This document shows, in pieces, positions 1-6,646 of a stretch of DNA of 27,424 nucleotides. The notes beneath the pieces were generated by a model. It was not told the origin of the DNA, ran no database searches, and was given only the letters and a program-made list of their open reading frames with translations. A program made the translations under genes and the position numbers. The stretch's first letter is position 1. Each line of letters begins with the position of its first letter. Origin of the DNA: an uncultured Lachnospiraceae bacterium (GTDB lineage Bacteria; Bacillota; Clostridia; Lachnospirales; Lachnospiraceae); assembly GCA_947174985.1 (NCBI GenBank), contig CAMWLB010000003.1, positions 1 to 27,424 on the forward strand, read 5' to 3'.

Positions 1-107
1 TAACTATCCTGTGGCCCACCCGCCGTAGATTTATCCTCCTCCATCGCACAAGCTCCAAAAAGAAACATAATTATACATACAAAAAATATCATAATTATTT
101 TTTTCAT
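1..107 (-). CDS. Putative lipoprotein, N-terminal fragment (runs off the window)
   Basis: The minus strand opens with ATG at 107 and stays open for 35 codons to the window edge, so only the N-terminus is present. The peptide begins MKKIIMIFFVCIIMFLFGAC: two lysines, a hydrophobic stretch, then a lipobox-like FGAC with the acceptor cysteine at residue 20. An acidic, flexible stretch (AMEEDKSTAGG) follows, as expected just after a lipid anchor. This is a type II (lipoprotein) signal peptide, so the product should be anchored on the outer face of the membrane. A GGAGAGG ribosome binding site lies 8 bases upstream. The gene follows the sigma/anti-sigma pair by 89 bases and could be the third member of that operon. 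Function cannot be read from the fragment. Confidence 0.7.
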   Translation of the reverse strand, partial: MKKIIMIFFVCIIMFLFGACAMEEDKSTAGGPQDS

Positions 108-196
108 TTTTTCTACCTCTCCATTTCAAAATAGTTTTGCAGCTAATCACAAACTGCATTTTTGCCGGTTCCGCATTGTTCACGATGACAACGGCA

Positions 197-1804
197 TCAT
201 TCCACCTCAGAATCCCCTCTCATATCCGGAACCTGCACATCCTTTAATACGCCAAAGTCGATTCTGTCCGCCAGCTCCTGCAAGTCTTCCTCCGTCATGC
301 CATCATCACTTCCAAGCAGCACATTTACCGTAATAAAACACTCCTCAAAGTCCGCAAAAATCAGTGCCTTGAAAGGGCTTAGCGCAAGCAGCACTGGCTC
401 TCCGTTGGCTGACAAATACTGCCAGTCTGTATACTCTTCCACCCGCCCGATGTTTAAATACGCCTCTTCAAAGGTTCCCTTTACACTCCGATCGAACTGA
501 AAATCCATTAGCCCACAGCCTTCCAGTTCGGCATCACATTCCGTATGAAAGGTTCCGTTTTCGTAGATATAGCCCCAGTACATCGTGCAATCTCGTAAGA
601 AGCTGCCGCCGACCCGGTATTCCAGCTCCTGCGGGTTTATAACATTAAATTGCGTGTGCAGCTTTAAGCCGTACTTGTCTGCAATTTCGTCCAGTTTCTC
701 CCCCATTTCATAAGAATAGATACTGTTATACTGGGCCCAGTCCTCCCTGCCTTCCGCGACAAACACGCCATTGCCTATGGCAGACAATATTTTCCTATCC
801 GTATCATATCCGGCGCAAAATGCCTGCCATTCTGCAAGCGCTTTTGCCTCCGGACTTTCCTGATAGCCGGACAGAGATATCATGTCGCCGCTTGTGATGC
901 CCACACTCAGCTCTGACATATGAATTCCCCACAGTGTGTAGAAATCAATTCTGTCAGCCAGTGCCTGCAGCACTTCCTCCGTTATGCCGTCGTCGGTTCC
1001 GCAGGGTATCGTAACTACCACAAGATACCGCTCCGCTTCCGCAAGAATCAGTGCCTCCCTGCTGCCAAGCGCAAGCAGCACTGGTTCTCCGCCAGCCGTC
1101 TCATAGTGCAGTTCCTGATATTCTGCCACATTGCCGATAAGCGGCAGCGCTTCCTGGAAGCTTCCCTTTACAGCATACACAAAATCAAACTTCACCCTTC
1201 CATATCCGGCAAGCTCTACGCTGCCTTCAAACCGGAAGGAACTGTCCTCATAGAGGAAACCGTCTTCCGTACTGCTTCCCGCTAAAAAGCTTTCGGTAAC
1301 CAAGGGCTCCCACAAAATGCGTTTTATTGTCCTTCCGCCCGTATGCAGCCGCAGTTCGTACTTTTCTGCGATCGCATCCAGCATTTCACCCATTTCCTGC
1401 GAATAGACGCCATGCAGCTTCCAGCTCTCGTTCTCCACGGTAAAGCCCGTCTTTTCTGCTTCAAACAAAATCCTGCGGTCTACATCATACTCTGCAAGAA
1501 ATGCCTTCCACTCGGCAGCCGCCTGATAAGCAGGGCTCTCCTGGTAAGCTGTCAAGCTAAAGGAATCCGGCTGTTTTTCTCTTCCCGGCAGCAGAAGGTC
1601 CTTCAGCCCAAACCAGTTGTATGCCAGCGCAGCCGCCGGCAATATGATGAGCATACAGATGCACGCCGCCACGGTGCCCCAAAGCATCCGCACCGACTTT
1701 TTCACTTTTTCTTTCCCGGCTCTTTTCTCCTGCTCCACAATATCCAGAAACTCGTCATCCACATATTGAAACGCTTCACATAATCGAAGATACCCTTTAT
1801 CCAT
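197..1804 (-). CDS. Membrane protein with duplicated extracytoplasmic domain, putative anti-sigma factor
   Basis: Probably the regulator of the ECF sigma factor encoded just upstream. The 535-residue product has a charged cytoplasmic N-terminus (about 1-40), one transmembrane helix (about 43-63) and a long outside part made of two homologous units, about residues 82-290 and 309-518. Both units start with a [TS]-x-Y-Q-E-S-P block and an EW-x-A-F motif, continue through YDxDR, (E)MGE and KYxLxLHT, and end in GEPVLLAL and LADRIDF. The ATG at 1804 overlaps the sigma stop codon (TGATG), so translation is coupled. A GTG one codon upstream at 1807 is also possible and has the better spacing to AAGGAG. 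The layout of short cytoplasmic head, single helix and large sensor domain is that of sigma-factor partner proteins in Lachnospiraceae. I recognise no named family, and the anti-sigma role is inferred from context. Confidence 0.75.
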   Translation of the reverse strand: MDKGYLRLCEAFQYVDDEFLDIVEQEKRAGKEKVKKSVRMLWGTVAACICMLIILPAAALAYNWFGLKDLLLPGREKQPDSFSLTAYQESPAYQAAAEWKAFLAEYDVDRRILFEAEKTGFTVENESWKLHGVYSQEMGEMLDAIAEKYELRLHTGGRTIKRILWEPLVTESFLAGSSTEDGFLYEDSSFRFEGSVELAGYGRVKFDFVYAVKGSFQEALPLIGNVAEYQELHYETAGGEPVLLALGSREALILAEAERYLVVVTIPCGTDDGITEEVLQALADRIDFYTLWGIHMSELSVGITSGDMISLSGYQESPEAKALAEWQAFCAGYDTDRKILSAIGNGVFVAEGREDWAQYNSIYSYEMGEKLDEIADKYGLKLHTQFNVINPQELEYRVGGSFLRDCTMYWGYIYENGTFHTECDAELEGCGLMDFQFDRSVKGTFEEAYLNIGRVEEYTDWQYLSANGEPVLLALSPFKALIFADFEECFITVNVLLGSDDGMTEEDLQELADRIDFGVLKDVQVPDMRGDSEVE

Positions 1805-2352
1805 CACACAATGACTCCTTCCCGTTCAAAATAAACCCGCAGTTTATTCCGCATTTTGGATAGAAGATATTTGACCTGCCGCGCAGAAAGCCGATACTGC
1901 TTCGCCAGTTCATCTATGGAATAGGAATAATAATATCTCGCCAAAAAGACTGCACAGCTTTTATCATCAAGCGTTTTTAAAAAACGGTTGAGCGCTATCC
2001 CGATTTCCTTTGCCTCCCATAAATGCTCCACTTCGTTCTGCCTGTCCGGAATACATTCGTCCAATTCCACAAACAACGCATGTCTTTTTCCTGCTTTCAG
2101 ATAGGACAGACGGTTAAAGGAAAGATTTCGCGTGATGCGGGAGAGAAAATGCTTAAAATTATTCGGCCTGGCGGGCGGAATCGCTCCCCACGCGCCCATG
2201 TAGGTATCATTCACAATTTCCTCTGTATCCGAGATATCCCGCAAAATATTGTAAGCCACCTGATGCAGATATGCGCCATATTTTCTGTCTGTCTCCTGAA
2301 TCGCCATCTCCGACCGCGCAAAGTATAATTCAACAATTCCGGCGTCCTCCAT
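1804..2352 (-). CDS. ECF-type RNA polymerase sigma factor
   Basis: An alternative sigma factor of 182 residues, the usual size for the extracytoplasmic-function group. The region-2 core is visible around residues 30-58 (YNILRD, D-x-EE-I-V-N-DTY, W), where core polymerase and -10 DNA are bound. After a linker, region 4 occupies about 125-175, with YSIDELAKQ and LSARQVKYLLSKMRNKL forming the helix-turn-helix that reads the -35 element. Start ATG 2352 is preceded by AAAGGAGG (2363-2370). A good sigma-A promoter lies upstream at 2393-2421, so basal expression need not depend on the factor itself. The next gene is translationally coupled and is the probable membrane anti-sigma partner. The target regulon is unknown. 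Confidence 0.9.
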   Translation of the reverse strand: MEDAGIVELYFARSEMAIQETDRKYGAYLHQVAYNILRDISDTEEIVNDTYMGAWGAIPPARPNNFKHFLSRITRNLSFNRLSYLKAGKRHALFVELDECIPDRQNEVEHLWEAKEIGIALNRFLKTLDDKSCAVFLARYYYSYSIDELAKQYRLSARQVKYLLSKMRNKLRVYFEREGVIV

Positions 2353-2362
2353 GCCTGCCTTG

Positions 2363-2370
2363 CCTCCTTT
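2363..2370 (-). promoter_or_regulatory. Ribosome binding site of the ECF sigma gene
   Basis: AAAGGAGG ends 10 bases before the ATG at 2352, which fixes this start. Confidence 0.7.
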
Positions 2371-2392
2371 GTTTCAACTTGTCTCTATCTAT

Positions 2393-2421
2393 ATAGTAAA
2401 GAAAAAAAATGAACCGGACAA
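2393..2421 (-). promoter_or_regulatory. Sigma-A promoter for the sigma/anti-sigma operon
   Basis: The minus strand reads TTGTCC (2416-2421), 17 bases, TACTAT (2393-2398). That is a fair -35/-10 pair with ideal spacing, and it predicts a transcript start near 2386, about 34 bases before the sigma ATG. The -35 and spacer are built from the loop and descending arm of the upstream ribF terminator, so the two signals physically overlap. It is a pattern match only. Confidence 0.55.
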
Positions 2422-2455
2422 AAATTTTTCAAAATATTTTACCGGTTCATTTTTT
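2402..2455 (-). terminator. Intrinsic terminator of the rimP-to-ribF operon
   Basis: A perfect 14-base-pair inverted repeat (2442-2455 with 2404-2417), core AATGAACCGG/CCGGTTCATT, flanks a 24-base A/T-rich loop. On the minus strand it ends in a run of eight T residues. It lies 16 bases after the ribF stop codon, exactly where the long operon should end. The arms also carry A and T runs on the opposite strand, but no plus-strand gene ends here. Confidence 0.85.
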
Positions 2456-2471
2456 ACTTGTTTTTTTGTCT

Positions 2472-3416
2472 TCATTCAAAACGAAAAATGCAATATTTAT
2501 CGTTATACGCAGCCCCCGCCGCAATATCCTCCTGAAGCTGCGCCCTCAATTCTTCCACATCATGAAACTGTTTTTCCGGACGTTTAAATTCGTACAGGTT
2601 TACTTCTATTTTTTCTCCGTAGACATCTCCGTCAAAATCGTACAGATAAGTTTCCACGCCCAGCCGCTTTATGTCCTCTTTTATCGTCGGCCTGTATCCA
2701 ATGTTGCTGATGGCTTTATAATACTGTCCCTTCAGCCATACGCCGGAATAATATACGCCGAACGGCGGAAGCAGCTTGTCCGCAGGCGGAAGCAGATTCA
2801 GGGTCGGCATGCCGAGCGTGCGCCCGATGCGATTGCCGTGCTGCACCGTCCCGAATACCGGATAGGGCATACCCAGAAGCCGCTCTGTGAGCTGCATATC
2901 GCCTTCTTCCACTGCTTTCCTGACGCGCGTGGAACTGACCTCCTGCCCGTCCACGGCAACCTTTTCAATGATACGGACATCCACGCCGCTTTCTGCCGCC
3001 ATGCGCTTTAAGAGCGCCGCGTCGCCAACGCCGCCTGCGCCGAAGGATATGTCCGTCCCCGCCGCCACGAAGCCCGCCCTCATCCTGCCAAAGAGCACCT
3101 CTGACACAAAGGTCTGTGGCAGCATTGCCGCCGTCTCCCTGTTTAAGGGAAACTCTATCAGAATATCCACCCCCAGCGCCGCAAAAAGCCGCCGCTTTTC
3201 CTCACGGGTAGACAATTCCTTTTCTTCTGTTTTTCCAAAAAAAACGGAGGGCGGCGGGTCAAAGGTGAAAACACATGCCTTTCTTCCGGCTTTTCTCTGG
3301 CCAAGAATCTCTTCCAGAAGCCGCCTGTGCCCGACATGCACACCGTCAAATTTTCCGATTGCCGCCGCACTTTCCTCCCGCAGATAAAAATCTGTGGTTT
3401 TTGTGATAATTTCCAT
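2472..3416 (-). CDS. ribF: Bifunctional riboflavin kinase / FAD synthetase RibF
   Basis: Makes FMN from riboflavin plus ATP and then FAD from FMN plus ATP, in the cytoplasm. The 314 residues match the usual bacterial length. The N-terminal nucleotidyltransferase domain (about 1-175) shows the GKFDGVHVGHRRLL block with the HxGH motif at 27-30 and SSTRVR at 161-166. The C-terminal kinase domain (about 183-305) shows G-x-T-LGMPTLNL around 198-208 and VETYLYDFDGDVYG around 254-267, with the likely catalytic glutamate at 255. ATG 3416 is preceded by GAGG at 5 bases. In most Firmicutes ribF directly follows truB. Here a nucleotidyltransferase gene lies between them. It is the last gene before the operon terminator. 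Confidence 0.96.
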   Translation of the reverse strand: MEIITKTTDFYLREESAAAIGKFDGVHVGHRRLLEEILGQRKAGRKACVFTFDPPPSVFFGKTEEKELSTREEKRRLFAALGVDILIEFPLNRETAAMLPQTFVSEVLFGRMRAGFVAAGTDISFGAGGVGDAALLKRMAAESGVDVRIIEKVAVDGQEVSSTRVRKAVEEGDMQLTERLLGMPYPVFGTVQHGNRIGRTLGMPTLNLLPPADKLLPPFGVYYSGVWLKGQYYKAISNIGYRPTIKEDIKRLGVETYLYDFDGDVYGEKIEVNLYEFKRPEKQFHDVEELRAQLQEDIAAGAAYNDKYCIFRFE

Positions 3417-3457
3417 TTCTGCCTCAAACTTTCCTAAAAGCGATATTTACATGCTTA

Positions 3458-4243
3458 TTATACTTGTGCACATAGCAGATAACAATCGCAGTTTCTTATC
3501 CGGTTTATCATATATGCAGCGTATTTGCGGGCATATTCCCTGTCCGGCTTTATCGGTTCGTTCCCTGCATATTCATGCAACGCCTGTAAAATCAAAGGAT
3601 GGTATGTTTCAGGAACATTGTTCAGCCCCCATTTTCCGCCTTCCTGTTTCGACAAAATAAGTTCGTCTTTCCCGTATGCCAGTACTCTGCACAGGTTTAA
3701 AATGATATACATGGGGTTGTTGATGATTTCTTCCTCGGCCTCTTCGACATCACACCAAATGCTGTCAAAATAATATTCTGGACGGATTTTTTCAAAAACA
3801 TCCCGAATCTCTTTCCCGTAAAGACTTTTTCCTCTGTGATAAAGAATCGTAACATGAGCTGCCAAATCCTTATCGGTTCCATTCATCTTAGCAATGTAAT
3901 CGGATGGATTTGTTTGATACCATTCCAAATGGGCATTGGAAAAATGTAATACAAAAGGAGTCGGATAAACAAAGGGTTTGCATACGTCTTCTCTGACAAT
4001 ACTGAGCTCGATTCCCTTCTTTGGCGCGGATGCATTCAACTCCACAACCATATCCATATATCTGCGTTTTATTTGATTCGGGATGTCCTGCTTCACGACA
4101 ACCAGTAAATCAATATCGCTCTTTTCGGCATGAAAGCATCCCATCGCCGCCGAGCCGTGCAGATATATCCCAACCAAATTATCTTCTAAAATAGTTTGAC
4201 TTTGTTCGACAAAGCTTTTCGTTATGCTATCTAAAATATTCAT
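3458..4243 (-). CDS. AadA-like nucleotidyltransferase (aminoglycoside adenylyltransferase family, DUF4111-type C-terminus)
   Basis: Probably transfers AMP to a hydroxyl of a small molecule, by homology an aminocyclitol antibiotic such as spectinomycin or streptomycin. The 261 residues show the polymerase-beta-type signature LHGSAAMGCF followed by KSDIDLLVVV, giving Gly-Ser at 30-31 and the metal-binding Asp pair at 43 and 45. ELSIV supplies a glutamate (79) placed like the catalytic base of AadA. The helical C-terminal half has NLCRVLAY and LSKQEGGKWGL, typical of the family. Start ATG 4243 has GGAAGA upstream. The longer open frame reaching 4492 lies inside truB and is not used. The gene is visibly richer in A/T than truB or ribF and interrupts their usual adjacency, which suggests later insertion. 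Actual resistance is not proven. Confidence 0.85.
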   Translation of the reverse strand: MNILDSITKSFVEQSQTILEDNLVGIYLHGSAAMGCFHAEKSDIDLLVVVKQDIPNQIKRRYMDMVVELNASAPKKGIELSIVREDVCKPFVYPTPFVLHFSNAHLEWYQTNPSDYIAKMNGTDKDLAAHVTILYHRGKSLYGKEIRDVFEKIRPEYYFDSIWCDVEEAEEEIINNPMYIILNLCRVLAYGKDELILSKQEGGKWGLNNVPETYHPLILQALHEYAGNEPIKPDREYARKYAAYMINRIRNCDCYLLCAQV

Positions 4244-4283
4244 ATCGTCTTCCTGATGAAAGCATTTTCTTAGATAATTTCTG

Positions 4284-5180
4284 TTACAAAAACATCTTCC
4301 TTGGCTTAAAAACCCCCGCCTCCCCGTCAAAGGCATAAATGCCGTAAAAGCGTCCTGCGCTGTCGTACACTCTGACTTCCTCGCCGGGTCCGAACATGCG
4401 GCGCTCCATAATCTGGTGCAGGGAAAAGAAATTGCCGTTTTGCACTGCTTTGATAAAGATATCCGGTACATGCACCTGCGCCAAATCGTCAAACATGGCG
4501 TCCACAGGTATCAGCACTTTCTCCACGTTTTTTTCATCCCTCAGCTGTTCCAATGCGGAGAGCGTAATTGCCGTATCAAGGGTAAAGCAGCCCGATTTTG
4601 TTCTCTTTAAGGACAACATGGCAGCGCCGCACCCCAGCTTTTCGCCGATGTCATGGCAGAGGGTTCTGATATAGGTTCCCTTGGAGCAGGCAACCCGAAT
4701 ACACACCTCGGGAAGCTGCATGGACAGAATTTCTATGGTGTACAGTGACACGCTGCGGGGCTTGCGCTCCACCTCGCGTCCCTCCCTTGCCAGCTCATAC
4801 AGCTTTTTGCCGTTCACTTTTAACGCCGAGTACATGGGCGGCACCTGCTCGTAACCGCCGACAAAGGAACGAATGGCTGCTTCCACTTCTGCGTCAGATA
4901 CCTGCACCGGCTTTTCCTCTAAAATCGTTCCCGACATGTCCTGTGTATCCGTCGCCACGCCAAGGCGCATAACCGCCTCATACTCCTTGTCCCTGTCCGT
5001 CAGCATGTCGGCAAGCCGCGTCGCATTTCCCAGACATACAGGAAGCACTCCGACCGCGTCAGGGTCAAGAGTGCCTGTATGTCCCATTTTCTTCTGCTGT
5101 AAAATCCCACGCATTTTTGCTACTACATCGTGGGAAGTAAAGCCTTTTTCTTTATAAATATTTATGACTCCGTTGTACAT
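4284..5180 (-). CDS. truB: tRNA pseudouridine(55) synthase TruB
   Basis: Converts U55 of the T-psi-C loop of tRNAs to pseudouridine. It is 298 residues, normal for the family. The N-terminal block GVINIYKEKGFTSHDVV and the motif GHTGTLDPDAVGVLPV (catalytic aspartate 39) are unmistakable. GKKLYELAREG and SKGTYIRTLCHDIGEKLG give the substrate-binding regions, and the last 60 or so residues form the small C-terminal RNA-binding tail. The ATG at 5180 lies 19 bases inside the end of nrnA and is preceded by AAGGAAAAGGAAG, which points to coupled translation. Its neighbour downstream should be ribF but is the AadA-like gene, 40 bases away. Confidence 0.96.
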   Translation of the reverse strand: MYNGVINIYKEKGFTSHDVVAKMRGILQQKKMGHTGTLDPDAVGVLPVCLGNATRLADMLTDRDKEYEAVMRLGVATDTQDMSGTILEEKPVQVSDAEVEAAIRSFVGGYEQVPPMYSALKVNGKKLYELAREGREVERKPRSVSLYTIEILSMQLPEVCIRVACSKGTYIRTLCHDIGEKLGCGAAMLSLKRTKSGCFTLDTAITLSALEQLRDEKNVEKVLIPVDAMFDDLAQVHVPDIFIKAVQNGNFFSLHQIMERRMFGPGEEVRVYDSAGRFYGIYAFDGEAGVFKPRKMFL

Positions 5181-6136
5181 ACTTCCTTTTCCTTTAACTG
5201 CTTCTCGATATGTAGGGACAAATTGTTAATCACGTCATGCACCGTACCTTTCATGGTACAGCCCGCCGCCCGCATATGCCCGCCGCCGCCAAAATAGGCG
5301 GCAACCTTGGACACATCGACCATTTCATCGGAACGCATACTGACCTTGTACTCCATCAGCCCCGTCTCGTACAGAAAAACTGCGCAATTTACGCCTTTGA
5401 TATTGCGGAGCTGATTGACAATGCCGTCCAAATCCGCCGGTTTCACATCGTAAAACTGCATCATGCTTTTGTCCACACAGCTTACAATGCATCTGCCGTC
5501 CATAAAGCGGATGCTCTCCATCAGCGCCCTGCCGAGTATCTGATTCTGCCGGTAGGTCTTCTGATAAAAGCTCTCCTCAATGATTTTAAAAAAGGGAAAA
5601 TCAAATTCCATCAGTCTTGCCGCAACTCGCATAGTCTGCGGCGTCGTGTTTGAATACTGAAACACACCGGTATCATGAATGATTCCCGTATACAGCGCAA
5701 CCGCAATATCCGTATCCAAGTACGCCTCGTCCAGCAGTCCGTAAAGCACCTCTGAGGTAGAGCCAATCTCCGGCAGCACCACATTGACATCGCCGCAGCC
5801 GTTCTTGTTGCTGATATGATGGTCGATATTGATTTTCTTTTTTGCGCAGTCAAAAAATTTCTCTGCCTCGCCCAGACGGTCAGGCACAGTATCCAATACA
5901 AAAAAGACGTCAAATGGTTTATCATAAGCATACGCGGAATCAATGTCCCCAAAATATTTCAAATACCGGAAACAGTCGGGGGGCGTTTCCATAAAGAGCT
6001 TAATCTCTGCATTGGGACACTGTTTTTTCAGATACAAATACAGCGCCATACTGGAACCGACAGCATCGCCGTCCGGTCTGATATGCGTGCTGATTCCAAT
6101 GCTTTCCGCTCCTGCACACTCCTTCAGTAAATCCAT
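5162..6136 (-). CDS. nrnA: DHH-family phosphoesterase, NrnA-type oligoribonuclease / pAp phosphatase
   Basis: Degrades short RNA oligonucleotides and, in the studied Bacillus relative, also dephosphorylates 3'-phosphoadenosine 5'-phosphate. The 324-residue product has the DHH metal-site motifs in order: STHIRPDGDAVGSS (H18, D22, D24), FVLDTVPD (D82) and IDHHISN (105-107). The DHHA1 substrate domain follows, with GGGGHMRAAGC at 283-293. I chose ATG 6136 rather than an upstream start at 6178 because GGAGG sits 6 bases before it and the extra 14 residues would overlap rbfA without family support. The rbfA stop is 19 bases upstream. This position between rbfA and truB is normal for Clostridia and Bacilli. 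Confidence 0.93.
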   Translation of the reverse strand: MDLLKECAGAESIGISTHIRPDGDAVGSSMALYLYLKKQCPNAEIKLFMETPPDCFRYLKYFGDIDSAYAYDKPFDVFFVLDTVPDRLGEAEKFFDCAKKKINIDHHISNKNGCGDVNVVLPEIGSTSEVLYGLLDEAYLDTDIAVALYTGIIHDTGVFQYSNTTPQTMRVAARLMEFDFPFFKIIEESFYQKTYRQNQILGRALMESIRFMDGRCIVSCVDKSMMQFYDVKPADLDGIVNQLRNIKGVNCAVFLYETGLMEYKVSMRSDEMVDVSKVAAYFGGGGHMRAAGCTMKGTVHDVINNLSLHIEKQLKEKEVCTTES

Positions 6137-6155
6137 ACTAACCTCCCTGCCAAAG

Positions 6156-6512
6156 CTACTCTTTCTGCAGCACCTCATCTATCCTCTTGGACATATTGAC
6201 GCCATACTCAATAGATTGATCCATAATGAAGGTAATCTCCGGCGTGTTTCTCAAATTAATTGTCTTGGCAAGCTGGTTTTTGATATAGCCCTCCGCGCTC
6301 TTCAAGCCCTTGTAGGTATCCTCCCTTGCCTTATCGTCCCCCAGCACGCTAATCCACGCCTTACAGGTCTTTAAATCAGGTGCAACCTCCACAGAGACCA
6401 CGCTGGTCAGCGGACTTATCCGCGGATCCTTAATATCCCCGCGGATAATCTCTGCCAGCACTCTCTGCACCTCCCCGTTAATACGGGTACTCTTCACACT
6501 ATTCTTTCTCAT
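6156..6512 (-). CDS. rbfA: 30S ribosome-binding factor RbfA
   Basis: Binds the immature small ribosomal subunit near the 5' end of 16S rRNA and is needed for late assembly and cold growth. It is 118 residues, the family's length, with a single KH-like fold. Visible markers are the N-terminal TRINGEVQRVLAEIIRGDIKDPRI, then VSVEVAPDLKTCKAWISVLGD, and the C-terminal LRNTPEITFIMDQSIEYG. ATG 6512 has GGAG 7 bases upstream. It is separated from infB by a 134-base gap full of hairpins, unusually large for this operon, where most genes touch or overlap. Confidence 0.95.
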   Translation of the reverse strand: MRKNSVKSTRINGEVQRVLAEIIRGDIKDPRISPLTSVVSVEVAPDLKTCKAWISVLGDDKAREDTYKGLKSAEGYIKNQLAKTINLRNTPEITFIMDQSIEYGVNMSKRIDEVLQKE

Positions 6513-6535
6513 TCTTACACTCCATACTATCTAAA

Positions 6536-6646
6536 CCATTCAAGAAAAATGGCCTTTCTAAAGAATCGCTCCAGCGATTCTTTGAGGAATGACTTAGTTG
6601 CTCTTAGGCTGTGTATTTTACAGCCTTAGTGCAACTTCATTCCTTT
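6536..6646 (-). repeat. Intercistronic palindromic element between infB and rbfA
   Basis: Right after the infB stop codon the DNA holds three consecutive inverted repeats. The first (6585-6644) is an interrupted palindrome about 60 bases long: AGGAATGA pairs with TCATTCCT, GTTGC with GCAAC, and AGGCTGT with ACAGCCT, with small internal loops. The second (6560-6583) is perfect: AAAGAATCGC, a 4-base turn, GCGATTCTTT. The third is weak (CCATT at 6536-6540 with AATGG at 6548-6552). No T-run follows the second hairpin on the minus strand, so simple termination is unlikely. The set looks like a small palindromic repeat inserted in the operon, or an RNA-processing or stabilising structure. Whether it recurs in the genome cannot be seen from this window. 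Confidence 0.65.

Noticed and set aside
108..196. Small hairpin between the anti-sigma and lipoprotein genes
   Set aside because: Only a 5-base-pair TGCAG/CTGCA stem with an 11-base loop and no T-run. It is not convincing as terminator or regulator.
2411..2455. ECF-type promoter (GAACC -35) for autoregulation of the sigma gene
   Set aside because: GAACC occurs only as part of the terminator stem, and no matching -10 is found at the right distance. The sigma-A match is better.
4244..4492. Extra 83 codons in frame upstream of the AadA-like gene
   Set aside because: This stretch lies inside the end of truB in another frame, has no family similarity, and a ribosome site precedes ATG 4243.
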